Source of the DNA: CAVWGP01 sp963754645
Lineage (GTDB): Bacteria > Pseudomonadota > Alphaproteobacteria > Bin65
Assembly (NCBI GenBank): GCA_963754645.1
Contig: CAVWGP010000012.1
Location: forward strand, 248,001-312,000
Reading direction: 5' to 3'
DNA: 64,000 bases
A model generated the notes under the pieces. It made no database searches and had not been told where the DNA came from. It was given only the letters and a program-made list of their open reading frames with translations. This document shows positions 1 through 8,575 of the stretch, piece after piece. The position numbers and the translations under genes were made by a program. How positions within the stretch are numbered: the first letter of the stretch is position 1; the number at the start of each line of letters is the position of its first letter.

Positions 1-1
1 C

Positions 2-694
2 GAAAACAAATATCTGAAACTCCGATCGAGCCTGATGGCGGCGTCGTCCGCCGGCGTGTGGCTGCGCCAGGTCGACGACTACGGGCAATCCGTCATTCAT
101 GCCGAGCAAGCGCGCATCGACAACAATTCGCTCGAGCTCAGCCGCGTCATGGTGCTGTTTTCGCGCGGCCAGGACGATTATGCCGGCCGCATCGACGCCG
201 ACCGCGCCGTTTTAGCGGCAGGATATTGGCAGCTTCACAATGTGCGGTTTTCCGAACCCGACCGCACGACGCGCATCATGCAGGAATACCGGTTGAAGAC
301 CGACCTCACCTTGGCTCGCATCCAGGAGAGCTTCTCGTCGCCGTCGACCGTGTCGTTCTGGGACCTGCCTGCCTTTGCCGCGGCGCTCGAGGCGACGGGA
401 TTCTCGGCCCTGAGCCACCGCCTTCACCTCCATTCCCTGATCGCCGAACCGTTCCTGTACTGCGCGATGATCCTGATCGCGGCAATATTTTCGCTGCGCC
501 ATACGCGGCGAAAGGGCGTGATGTATGCCGTCGCCGGCGGCGTTGCCGCGGGTTTCATCCTGTTTTTCCTCTCCGACCTCGTGGTCGCCCTCGCCCATTC
601 GACGCGGCTCCCGCCCTTGCTCGCCGCTTGGACGCCCGCATTGGCGACGTCGATGATCGGCCTCGCGGTCTTGATGCATGTCGAAGACGGCTAG
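2..694 (+). CDS. lptG: LPS export ABC transporter permease LptG (5' truncated by window edge)
   Basis: LptG pairs with LptF in the inner membrane and, with LptB, extracts lipopolysaccharide and passes it to the periplasmic LptA/C bridge. The reading frame is already open at base 2, so the N-terminal membrane helices lie outside the window. What is visible is about 230 residues: a periplasmic jellyroll-like part and then three hydrophobic C-terminal segments (LIAEPFLYCAMILIAAIFSL, the stretch around AGGVAAGFILFFLSDL, and ATSMIGLAVLMHV). This is the usual LptF/G C-terminal layout. The 3' end overlaps the lptD start by 17 bp, which supports cotranscription and translational coupling. Confidence 0.9.
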   Translation, partial: ENKYLKLRSSLMAASSAGVWLRQVDDYGQSVIHAEQARIDNNSLELSRVMVLFSRGQDDYAGRIDADRAVLAAGYWQLHNVRFSEPDRTTRIMQEYRLKTDLTLARIQESFSSPSTVSFWDLPAFAAALEATGFSALSHRLHLHSLIAEPFLYCAMILIAAIFSLRHTRRKGVMYAVAGGVAAGFILFFLSDLVVALAHSTRLPPLLAAWTPALATSMIGLAVLMHVEDG

Positions 695-2906
695 CCGCGC
701 CGTTCTCGCGGCGCTCGGCCTGGGCCTCGCTTGCGCCGGCGCGGCCACGGTCGCGCCGGCGCAGACTCCGGCCGGCACTTCGGTCGGCCCGCGCATGAGC
801 CTGCCGGCCTCGGTCGAATCGAAGCGGCCCGTCGTCGTCAATGCCAAGGAGCTGATCTACGACCGCGAGCGCGCCACGGTCACGGCGCGCGGCAGCGTCA
901 TGATCTTTCAAGGCGATCGCGTCGTTCTCGCCGACGAAGTGGTCTACGATCAAACCGCCAATCGCGTCGTCGCAACCGGCAATGTCGCAATTCTCGAGCC
1001 GGGCGGGAACACGATTTTCGCGTCGCGCGCCGATCTCACCCGCGACATGAAGGAAGGCGTCCTCGATCAATTCCGCATGCTGTTTCCGGACGAAAGCAAG
1101 ATGGCGGCCAACCGAGCCGTGCGCACGGACGGCACGCGGCTCGAGATGTCGCGCGTCGTGTTCTCGCCGTGCCGGCTATGCGCCGAAGATCCCACGCGCC
1201 CGCCTTTCTGGCAGATCAAGGCGCGGAAAGTCGTGCACGATCAAACCACGAACGATATCACCTATACCGATGCGGTGATGGAAATATTCGGTTTCCCGTT
1301 GTTTTATTCGCCGTGGTTCCGCCATCCGGATCCGACGGTCAATCGCCGCAGCGGCATCCTGCAGCCGATCTTCGGCCACGATTCGCGCCTCGGCTATGTC
1401 GCGCGGTTTCCGTATTTCATCGTGATCGATCGCGACAAGGACATGACGCTGACGCCGACGATCACGACCAACAGCGGAGGCACCTATAGCGGAATTCACG
1501 GGCAGTACCGGCAGCGCTTCACCGGCGGCGGCATCAACACCGAGGGCAGCGTCACCTATGTCCGCCGCACGGATGTTAACGAGAACAAGATCGACGGGTA
1601 TCGCCTGCGCGGCCATCTCATGGGCAAGGGACGCTACGACCTCGATTCCGCGTGGCGCTTCGGCTTCGATGCCGGTCTGACTTCGGACAAGACCTATCTC
1701 AAGCGTTACGGCTATTTTACCGGCGATACGCTGAATTCCATGGCTTGGGCCGAAGGCTTCTGGCAGCGCAACTATGCCAGCGTGCGGATGTTTCATTTTC
1801 GCTCGCTGCGCATCAACGAGGACCAGGACACGCTCCCCTATGTGTTGCCGCTCGCCCATTATCAAGCGCTCGGCCAACCGATGGGCGCCTGGGGACGCTG
1901 GCAGGTCGATGCGTCCGTCATGGCCATCAACCGGCTCGAAGGCGGCGAAAGCCGGCGCGTTTCGTTTACCGGCGGCTGGCGCGTGCCCTATGTGCATCCT
2001 TGGGGCTGGACGCTGACCACCACCGCGTCGATCAACACCGATCTTTATTGGGTCGTCGGCAACGAGCAACCGCAACTCGGCACGTTCAGCGGCGAGCAGG
2101 GGCGGCTTTATCCGCAGATCAAGGCCGATTGGCGCTATCCGTTCGTGCGCGAGCTTGGCAATGTCCGGCACATCGTCGAGCCGCGCTTTGCCGTGGTCGC
2201 GTCCCCGCCGAATTTGAACAATTGGCGCATTCCGAACGAGGACAGTGTCGACTTCGAACTCGACGACACCAATATATTCGAAGACAACCGCTATCCCGGC
2301 CGCGACCGGATCGACGACGGCATGCGCTTCGTCTATGGGCTGAACAATGTTTTTCACGGCAATCGCGGCGGCAAGACGGAGTTCTTTTTCGGCCAAAGCT
2401 GGCGAATTTTCGGCGAACGCAATTTCTTGCCGAACTCGGGCTTGCGCGACCCGCTATCGGATTTCGTCGGCCGGGTGCGCATCGCGCCCAGCCAATATCT
2501 CGACGTGCTCTGGCGTTTCCGCATCGATGCGCGCGAGCTTTCGACGCGCCGGCACGAAGTGACGATCCGCGCGGGATCGGCGCCGATTTCGGTCTATGTC
2601 GGATATCTCGATTTTGCCGACCGCACCGGTTCCGGCGAATTTACCAACCGCCGCCAGGTCCGCTTCGGCGCGTCGTCGCAAATAACGGAAAATTGGGCGG
2701 TGCGCGGCGGCACCGTGATCAACTTGGTGGAAGCGCGCAGCCAATTGCAGAGCTTCACGGCCACGGCCGAATACAAGAACGAGTGTTGTACGATTGCCGG
2801 GCAATTCAGCCGCAGCTACGATATCATCAACGACACCAGGCCGACGACGCGCTTTGTCGTTACCGTCGACTTCAAATATCTTGGCGCCGTCCGCGGCGGA
2901 TTCTGA
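678..2906 (+). CDS. lptD: LPS-assembly outer membrane protein LptD
   Basis: LptD is the outer-membrane barrel that inserts lipopolysaccharide into the outer leaflet with the lipoprotein LptE. The 742-residue protein has a signal peptide (hydrophobic run about residues 8-27), an OstA/LptA-like jellyroll at about 50-150 (VVVNAKELIYDRERATVTARG) and a long beta-rich barrel ending in an aromatic-terminated strand (...RGGF). Cysteine pairs sit at about 165/168 (CRLC) and 703/704 (ECC), in positions compatible with the interdomain disulfides known in LptD. The ATG lies inside the lptG 3' end. lptE is not visible here. Essential in most LPS-bearing bacteria. Confidence 0.95.
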   Translation: MSKTASRAVLAALGLGLACAGAATVAPAQTPAGTSVGPRMSLPASVESKRPVVVNAKELIYDRERATVTARGSVMIFQGDRVVLADEVVYDQTANRVVATGNVAILEPGGNTIFASRADLTRDMKEGVLDQFRMLFPDESKMAANRAVRTDGTRLEMSRVVFSPCRLCAEDPTRPPFWQIKARKVVHDQTTNDITYTDAVMEIFGFPLFYSPWFRHPDPTVNRRSGILQPIFGHDSRLGYVARFPYFIVIDRDKDMTLTPTITTNSGGTYSGIHGQYRQRFTGGGINTEGSVTYVRRTDVNENKIDGYRLRGHLMGKGRYDLDSAWRFGFDAGLTSDKTYLKRYGYFTGDTLNSMAWAEGFWQRNYASVRMFHFRSLRINEDQDTLPYVLPLAHYQALGQPMGAWGRWQVDASVMAINRLEGGESRRVSFTGGWRVPYVHPWGWTLTTTASINTDLYWVVGNEQPQLGTFSGEQGRLYPQIKADWRYPFVRELGNVRHIVEPRFAVVASPPNLNNWRIPNEDSVDFELDDTNIFEDNRYPGRDRIDDGMRFVYGLNNVFHGNRGGKTEFFFGQSWRIFGERNFLPNSGLRDPLSDFVGRVRIAPSQYLDVLWRFRIDARELSTRRHEVTIRAGSAPISVYVGYLDFADRTGSGEFTNRRQVRFGASSQITENWAVRGGTVINLVEARSQLQSFTATAEYKNECCTIAGQFSRSYDIINDTRPTTRFVVTVDFKYLGAVRGGF

Positions 2907-2984
2907 CGGCCCACGCCGCATCTTGGCTTGCGGCGGCGGGGCGCGTATAAGTGCCGGAATAGAAGCGACAGCATCGGATTTTCA

Positions 2985-4277
2985 ATGAGATTATCGAGTT
3001 TTGGCGCCATTCGCGCGGCGCTGTTTGCCGGCGTCGCGATGTTCTGCACCGCTGGGCCGGCGATCGCCCAGGGCGAACCGCCGGATCGCGGCACACCCAA
3101 AATCGCCGCCGTGGTCAATCGGGACGCAATTTCGATTTACGACCTCGAACAGCGATTTCGCCTTCTTGGCCTTGCCGCACGTCTGCCGGCCGCGGGCGAT
3201 GCCCGGCGCCGGCTGACGGACGAAGTGCTTCGCGCCATGATCAACGAACGCCTCCAGGTTCAGGAGGCGCGGCGCCTCAATCTCGAAGTGACCGACGCCG
3301 AAATTCAGGAACAGTGGGCCGACATCGAGCGCCGCTCCCGCATGGGCCGCGGCGATCTGCTGCGCGCGCTGCGCCAACGCGGAGTCGATCCCAAGTCGCT
3401 CGAAGATCAACTCCGGGCGTCGGTGGCCTGGGGCAAGGTCGTCGGCCGCGCGGTTGCGCCGCAAATCCGCGTTTCCGACAGCGAAGTGGACGAGGTTCTC
3501 AAGCGTTACAAGGACAACCAGGATCGCTGGCAGTATCGCGTGCAGGAAATCTTTCTCCCCGTCGACCGCCCGGAACTCGATGCGCAGGGCCAGCGGGCGG
3601 CGCAGCAGGTCCTCGGGCTGCTGCGCGGCGGCGCCAATTTCGAAGCGGTCGCGCGCCAGTTTTCGCAGACCGGCACCGCAAGCTCGGGCGGCGACATGGG
3701 CTGGCTGTTCGAGGGCCAGCTCGAGCCCGAAATCGAACGCACGGTCAAGCAGCTCAAATCCGGGCAGATCGCCGGGCCGATCCGCAGCGTCGGCGGCTAT
3801 TACGTGATCCGCCTGGTGGATCGCCGGACCTTCGGCGGCACCAGCCCCGACGTGAAGGTCATCGCCCTGGCGCAGGCTATTTTCGGTCTCCCGCGAACGC
3901 GCGCGCCCGCCGAAGTCAAAGCGGCTCAGGACAAAGCCACCAAGGTCGCGGCGAACGCCAAGTCGTGCGAGGATTTCGTCAAGTTGAGCAAGGAGGCCGG
4001 CGCCGAGGCTCGTATCGTCCCCGATGTCGTGCTTGAGCGGGCGCCGCCCGCCATGCGTGCGTTGGTCGGGCCGCTCAAAGAGAGCCAGATAACGCGAGCG
4101 ATCACCGGCGCGCTCGAAATCACGATCATCATGCGCTGTCCCGACAGCCTGCGCAGCACCGGTGCGCCGCGCGACAAGGAAATTCGGGACGCTTTGCAAC
4201 AGCAGCGCCTGCGCGCGTTCGCCGACCGCTATCTCAAGGAGCTCCGACGCTCGGCCTTCGTCGATATCCGTGTCTGA
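2985..4277 (+). CDS. surA: Periplasmic chaperone / peptidyl-prolyl isomerase SurA-type
   Basis: SurA escorts unfolded outer-membrane proteins, LptD among them, to the BAM complex. I chose the ATG at 2985 because it starts a clean signal peptide (MRLSSFGAIRAALFAGVAMF, cleavage near AIA-QG); an in-frame upstream start at 2928 would add a charged, unlikely extension. The mature protein has a SurA N-terminal domain (start VVNRDAISIYDLEQRFRLLG) and a single parvulin PPIC domain (YRVQEIFLPVD ... GGDMGWLFEGQLEPEIE ... GGYYVIRLVDRR). It then has a C-terminal segment with two cysteines. The stop overlaps the pdxA start, fitting the conserved lptD-surA-pdxA-rsmA operon. Confidence 0.92.
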   Translation: MRLSSFGAIRAALFAGVAMFCTAGPAIAQGEPPDRGTPKIAAVVNRDAISIYDLEQRFRLLGLAARLPAAGDARRRLTDEVLRAMINERLQVQEARRLNLEVTDAEIQEQWADIERRSRMGRGDLLRALRQRGVDPKSLEDQLRASVAWGKVVGRAVAPQIRVSDSEVDEVLKRYKDNQDRWQYRVQEIFLPVDRPELDAQGQRAAQQVLGLLRGGANFEAVARQFSQTGTASSGGDMGWLFEGQLEPEIERTVKQLKSGQIAGPIRSVGGYYVIRLVDRRTFGGTSPDVKVIALAQAIFGLPRTRAPAEVKAAQDKATKVAANAKSCEDFVKLSKEAGAEARIVPDVVLERAPPAMRALVGPLKESQITRAITGALEITIIMRCPDSLRSTGAPRDKEIRDALQQQRLRAFADRYLKELRRSAFVDIRV

Positions 4278-5292
4278 GCGCAATGCCGCGCCCTTGGCGC
4301 TCACCATGGGTGAGCCCGCCGGGATTGGCGGCGAAGTCGCGCTGAAATCCTGGTGCCGCCGCGGCGAGGGCGTGCCTGTCTTCGCTATTCTTGACGACCC
4401 AGCGCGGCTCGCCGCCATAGCCGAGCAATGCCGCATAGCGGCACCGGTTCGCGCCATATCGGCGATCGCCGAGGCAGCAGCCGTGTTCGGTACCGCGCTG
4501 CCTGTCCTCGCGCGTCCGATCGCGGCTAGAGTTACGTTGGGCCGGCCCAGTTCAGCCACCGCGGCCGACGTGATCGGCTCGATCGAGGCGGCGGTGCGGC
4601 TCGCACAGTCCGGCGAGGCTGGCGCCATCGTCACCAACCCGATCCAAAAAAAGCCGCTCTATGAAGCCGGTTTTCCTTACCCCGGCCATACGGAATTCCT
4701 TGGCGCCCTTGCAGGCCTCGGCGAGCCACCCATCATGATGCTGGCGACCGCCGAGTTCCGGGTCGTTCCGGTGACAATCCACGTGCCGTTGGCCGAAGTC
4801 CCCGGCCGATTGAGCCGGCATGAGATCGTTCGCGCCGGCCGCATCGTAGCCGAAGCCCTGCGCCGCGACTTCGGAATTGCTCGTCCCCGTCTCGCCGTGG
4901 CCGGCCTCAATCCGCATGCCGGCGAGGGCGGCACGCTGGGAACGGAAGACAACACGATCGTTGCGCCAGCCGTGGACGAGCTGCGCGGCGCCGGCATCGA
5001 CGCCCGCGGCCCGCTCTCGCCCGACGCGATGTTTCATCCGGCGGCGCGCCAGACCTATGATGTCGCGCTCTGCATGTACCACGACCAAGCGTTGATCCCG
5101 CTCAAGACGATCGACTTCGAAAGCGGCGTCAACGTGACGCTTGGCCTGCCCTTTGTCCGCACGTCACCCGATCACGGCACGGCACTCGATATCGCCGGCA
5201 ATGGGATCGCGAGCCCGAACAGCCTCATCGCCGCGCTCAAGCTTGCCGGCGCGATGGCGGCGACGCGGCGTGCCGCCTTGCAACGTGCCTAA
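4270..5292 (+). CDS. pdxA: 4-hydroxythreonine-4-phosphate dehydrogenase PdxA
   Basis: PdxA oxidises 4-phosphohydroxy-L-threonine in de novo pyridoxal phosphate synthesis. The GTG at 4270, eight bases before the end of surA, gives a 340-residue protein of normal family length; the open frame runs further upstream inside surA but without homology. Visible signatures are TMGEPAGIGGEVALK at the N-terminus, TNPIQKKPLY, the metal-binding histidine in PGHTEFLG, GLNPHAGEGGTLGTED, and MYHDQALIPLKT with a further metal-binding His. The stop overlaps the rsmA start by 8 bp. Confidence 0.95.
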   Translation: MSERNAAPLALTMGEPAGIGGEVALKSWCRRGEGVPVFAILDDPARLAAIAEQCRIAAPVRAISAIAEAAAVFGTALPVLARPIAARVTLGRPSSATAADVIGSIEAAVRLAQSGEAGAIVTNPIQKKPLYEAGFPYPGHTEFLGALAGLGEPPIMMLATAEFRVVPVTIHVPLAEVPGRLSRHEIVRAGRIVAEALRRDFGIARPRLAVAGLNPHAGEGGTLGTEDNTIVAPAVDELRGAGIDARGPLSPDAMFHPAARQTYDVALCMYHDQALIPLKTIDFESGVNVTLGLPFVRTSPDHGTALDIAGNGIASPNSLIAALKLAGAMAATRRAALQRA

Positions 5293-6142
5293 CCTTCCGC
5301 CGCTGCGCGAAATCATCGCGCACCACAAGCTGGGAGCGCGGCACAGCCTCGGGCAGCACTTTCTTCTCGACGACAATATCGTCGCGCGCATCGCCAAGAC
5401 GGTCGGCAATCTCGCGCTTGGGACCACGATCGAGATCGGTCCCGGACCCGGAGGGCTGACGCGCGCCCTGCTCGCCGCCGGCGCCGCCCACATCCTGGCC
5501 GTCGAGCTCGACCGGCGCTGCATTCCGGCCCTGGAAGAATTGGCGCAACATTATCCGGGTCGCCTGCGCGTGATCGAGGGCGACGCGCTGGCGATCGATC
5601 TTGCCCAAGCCGCGGCCACGCACGATTTGCCCCGCCCGCTTCGTATTGCCGCCAACCTGCCCTACAACGTCGCGACGGCGCTGTTGCTCGCCTGGCTGCG
5701 CGATATCAGGCGCTTCGAAAGTCTAACCTTGATGTTTCAGCGCGAAGTCGCCGATCGCATCGCGGCCAAGCCTGGCGGGAAGATCTACGGCAGGCTCTCG
5801 GTCATGACGCAGTGGCTGTGCACCGTCGATCGGCTTTTTACCCTGCCGCCCGGCGCCTTCGTGCCGCCGCCCAAGGTTCATTCCGCCGTGCTGCGCCTCG
5901 TGCCGCGCCCGGCGCCGCTGGCGGCCGCGTCGCCAGCCGATCTCGAGCGCGTCGTGGCCGCGGCCTTCGGCCAGCGCCGCAAGATGCTGCGGTCGAGCCT
6001 GAAATCGCTTGCCGTCGATACGGGCGCCCTGATCGAAGGGGCCGGCGTCGTCGAAACTGCGCGTGCCGAGGAACTCAGCGTCGAGCAGTTTTGTGCGCTG
6101 GCCCGCGCCTATGCGGCGCAAAAACCCTCAACCGCCGCTTAA
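5285..6142 (+). CDS. rsmA: 16S rRNA adenine-N6,N6-dimethyltransferase RsmA (KsgA)
   Basis: RsmA dimethylates two adjacent adenosines in the 3'-terminal helix 45 of 16S rRNA, using SAM. The GTG at 5285 (VPNLPPLREII) gives 285 residues. Motifs: LGQHFLLDDNIV at the N-terminus, the SAM-binding IGPGPGGLT, the acidic end of strand 2 (AVELDRR), and the catalytic NLPY motif of N6-adenine methyltransferases (ANLPYNVA). A basic C-terminal domain with KMLRSSLKSL follows. It overlaps the 3' end of gmk on the opposite strand by 15 bp, so the two genes converge with no intergenic terminator. Confidence 0.95.
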   Translation: MPNLPPLREIIAHHKLGARHSLGQHFLLDDNIVARIAKTVGNLALGTTIEIGPGPGGLTRALLAAGAAHILAVELDRRCIPALEELAQHYPGRLRVIEGDALAIDLAQAAATHDLPRPLRIAANLPYNVATALLLAWLRDIRRFESLTLMFQREVADRIAAKPGGKIYGRLSVMTQWLCTVDRLFTLPPGAFVPPPKVHSAVLRLVPRPAPLAAASPADLERVVAAAFGQRRKMLRSSLKSLAVDTGALIEGAGVVETARAEELSVEQFCALARAYAAQKPSTAA

Positions 6143-6763
6143 CCGGCGGACGAAATCGTCGAGCCCGATCTGCCGTTCGCGGCGCAACCGTTCCGCCGCC
6201 AGGATCGCGCGCGCTTCGGCGACGCTGGCATCGACCTGACGGTTGACGATGATGTAATCGTACTCGGCCCAATGACTCATCTCGCCGGCCGCTTTGGCCA
6301 TGCGACCGCGAACGACGCTTTCGCTGTCTTGGTTGCGGCTGCGCAGGCGTATTTCAAGTTCTTCGATCGTCGGTGGCAGCACGAAAATGCTGACGAGATC
6401 GCCGCGCGCCCGTTGCCTGAGCTGCTGCGTGCCCTGCCAGTCGATGTCGAAAATCACATCGCGCCCGCCGGCGAGCGCAGTTTCGACGGCCGATCGCGGT
6501 GTGCCGTAGGAATTGCCGAAAACCGTTGCGTGTTCGAGCAGCTCGCCGGCCGCGACCATGGCGTCGAAGCGTGGCCAGTCGATGAAAAAATAGTCGACGC
6601 CATCGCGCTCGCCCGGCCGTATTGGGCGCGTCGTTACCGAGACCGACAGCGACAGGTTGGGATCGGTTCGCATCAGGGCGCGGGAAATCGTCGTCTTGCC
6701 GGCGCCGGATGGCGACGACAGCACGAGCATCAGGCCGCGCCGATGGATGCCGGTTTCGGTCAT
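6128..6763 (-). CDS. gmk: Guanylate kinase Gmk
   Basis: Gmk phosphorylates GMP/dGMP to GDP/dGDP. The ATG at 6763 (MTETGIHRRGLMLVLSS) gives 211 residues, matching the family; the open frame extends upstream only as antisense of yicC. The P-loop is SSPSGAGKTT, followed by the GMP-binding region (SVTTRPIRPGERDGVDYFF) and the lid RQRARGDLVSIFVLPP. The start codon overlaps the yicC stop as ATGA, so the two are probably translationally coupled. Confidence 0.95.
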   Translation of the reverse strand: MTETGIHRRGLMLVLSSPSGAGKTTISRALMRTDPNLSLSVSVTTRPIRPGERDGVDYFFIDWPRFDAMVAAGELLEHATVFGNSYGTPRSAVETALAGGRDVIFDIDWQGTQQLRQRARGDLVSIFVLPPTIEELEIRLRSRNQDSESVVRGRMAKAAGEMSHWAEYDYIIVNRQVDASVAEARAILAAERLRRERQIGLDDFVRRLSGG

Positions 6764-7647
6764 TCGATATTTTGCACTTGTTCGCGGAATTGGTCGATGA
6801 CGCCCTTGAGCGCCAGGCCGACGCGCGTCAACTCGATGTCGCTCGATTTCGAGCACAGCGTGTTGGCCTCGCGGTTGAACTCCTGCGACAAGAAATCGAG
6901 ACGGCGGCCGACAGCGCCGCCCTGCGCCAGTGCTTCCGCCGCCGACTCGCAATGCGCGAGCAGCCGGTCAAGTTCCTCCCGCACATCCCCGCGCAATGCG
7001 AGCACCGCGAGTTCCTGGGCCATCCGCTCTTCGCTCGCCGGCGGGCGCGCTTCCAGCAACAGCGCGATCTGCTCCCGCAGCTTTTGCCGGAAGCGCTCGG
7101 GTTGCGCCGCCGCAAGCCCGCGCGCCGTGGCGCTCAAGGTCCTCAGCTCGCCGACCTGCTGCGACAGCGCTTGCAGCAACCGCTCGCCTTCGGCCCGCCG
7201 CGCCGTCACCAACCGGTCGAGCGCCGTCTCCAGGGTGGCAAGTATTGCCTTTTGGCGGTGCGACTTGGCCTCCTCGCCTTCGTCCACGGCCACTGATTCG
7301 ACGATACCCCGCACCAACAGCAAACTCTCGATCCGCGGCGGATGCGCGTCGACCCGGCCGGCATATTTGGCATGCAGGCCCAGCACTTGCTCCAATGCCG
7401 CTTCGTTGATGGCGATGTGCTCGCCGGCGGCCGCCCTGGTCAGCGTCAGATTGGCCGAAACCGACCCGCGCTTGAGCTTGGCGGCGATTCGATCGCGCGC
7501 TTGCCCCTCAAGTAAGTCCATCCCCGGCGGCAGGCGGCAGCGCATATCGAGATTCTTGCCGTTGACGCTCTTGATCTCCCATGACCAGCTATGGCCCGAA
7601 TCCGCGCCTTCTGCCCGGGCAAATCCGGTCATGCTATGAATGGCCAT
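6760..7647 (-). CDS. yicC: YicC family endoribonuclease
   Basis: This is a 295-residue member of the YicC/YloC family, described as endoribonucleases acting on small RNAs and other transcripts; the cellular role in this group is not established. The N-terminus (IHSMTGFARAEG) and internal EIKSVNGKNLDMRCRLP are the family hallmarks. The C-terminal half is helical and rich in EL/ER, and it ends with SSDIELTRVGLALKGVIDQF, the conserved DUF1732 tail. The gene lies just upstream of gmk on the same strand, the usual arrangement. Confidence 0.93.
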   Translation of the reverse strand: MAIHSMTGFARAEGADSGHSWSWEIKSVNGKNLDMRCRLPPGMDLLEGQARDRIAAKLKRGSVSANLTLTRAAAGEHIAINEAALEQVLGLHAKYAGRVDAHPPRIESLLLVRGIVESVAVDEGEEAKSHRQKAILATLETALDRLVTARRAEGERLLQALSQQVGELRTLSATARGLAAAQPERFRQKLREQIALLLEARPPASEERMAQELAVLALRGDVREELDRLLAHCESAAEALAQGGAVGRRLDFLSQEFNREANTLCSKSSDIELTRVGLALKGVIDQFREQVQNIE

Positions 7648-7783
7648 GGTACTCCCATCCGTCGATCCGCGCGTGGTGGCCGTCGTATGATTCCGCCAAG
7701 CGGCGCCCGCTCGAATACACCGATCAGCGGCCTACCAACAAGCAATTCCGGCACCGCTGGCCATCAGGAAGCAAAGGCAAACC

Positions 7784-8575
7784 ATGAAAAGCCCGAAAAG
7801 CGTCCTTATCACCGGCGCCACCAGCGGTATCGGCGAAGCGCTGGCGCTCGAATATGCCGCGCCCGGCCTAACCTTAGCGCTGACCGGCCGGGACAGTGCG
7901 CGTGCGAATGCCGTCGCCGCGGCGTGCCGGGAACGTGGGGCCGAAGCATGGGCAGAGACGGTCGACGCTGTCGACCGCCCGGCCATGGCGGACTTCATCG
8001 CGCGCGTTCATGCGCGGCACCCGCTCGATCTCGTCATTGCCAATGCCGGAATTTCTGGCGGCACTGGCGGGCGAACCGAAGATGGCGAACAGGCGCGCCG
8101 GATTTTAAGCGTCAATGTCGATGGCGTCGTCAACACGGTTACGCCGGCCGTCGAATGCATGCTCGCGAAATCCGACATGCCCAACGCACGGCGCGGGCAG
8201 ATCGCGATCATGTCGTCGCTCGCAGGCTTCCGCGGCTTTCCCGGCGCGCCCGCCTATTGCGCCAGCAAGGCCGCGGTGAAGGTCTGGGGCGAAGCGCTGC
8301 GCGGCGAACTGCACAAGCAGAACATCGGCATCTCGGTCATCTGCCCAGGCTATGTGCGCAGCCGGATGACGGCGAAGAACGAATTTCCCATGCCATTCCT
8401 CATGGATACCGACCGCGCCGCCCGCGTTATCCGCCGCGGGCTTGCGCGCAACAAGGCGCGCATCGCGTTTCCCTGGCCGATGTACGCGCTCGTCTCGTTT
8501 ATTGCGGCCCTCCCACCCTTCGCGACGGACCCGCTGTTTCGTCGATTGCCGAAGAAGGCGGCAGGGGAGGGCTAG
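7784..8575 (+). CDS. SDR family NAD(P)-dependent oxidoreductase
   Basis: A 263-residue classical short-chain dehydrogenase. It shows the cofactor motif TGATSGIGEA near residue 10, the NAG motif (ANAGISGG), the catalytic Ser (IAIMSSLAG) and YxxxK (YCASKAAVK). The C-terminal stretch (WPMYALVSFIAALPPF) is hydrophobic, so membrane association is possible. The substrate cannot be read from the sequence. The gene runs opposite to its neighbours between yicC and mltG, and its last 77 bp overlap the 3' end of the convergent TPR gene. An acquired or lineage-specific gene is likely. Confidence 0.85.
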   Translation: MKSPKSVLITGATSGIGEALALEYAAPGLTLALTGRDSARANAVAAACRERGAEAWAETVDAVDRPAMADFIARVHARHPLDLVIANAGISGGTGGRTEDGEQARRILSVNVDGVVNTVTPAVECMLAKSDMPNARRGQIAIMSSLAGFRGFPGAPAYCASKAAVKVWGEALRGELHKQNIGISVICPGYVRSRMTAKNEFPMPFLMDTDRAARVIRRGLARNKARIAFPWPMYALVSFIAALPPFATDPLFRRLPKKAAGEG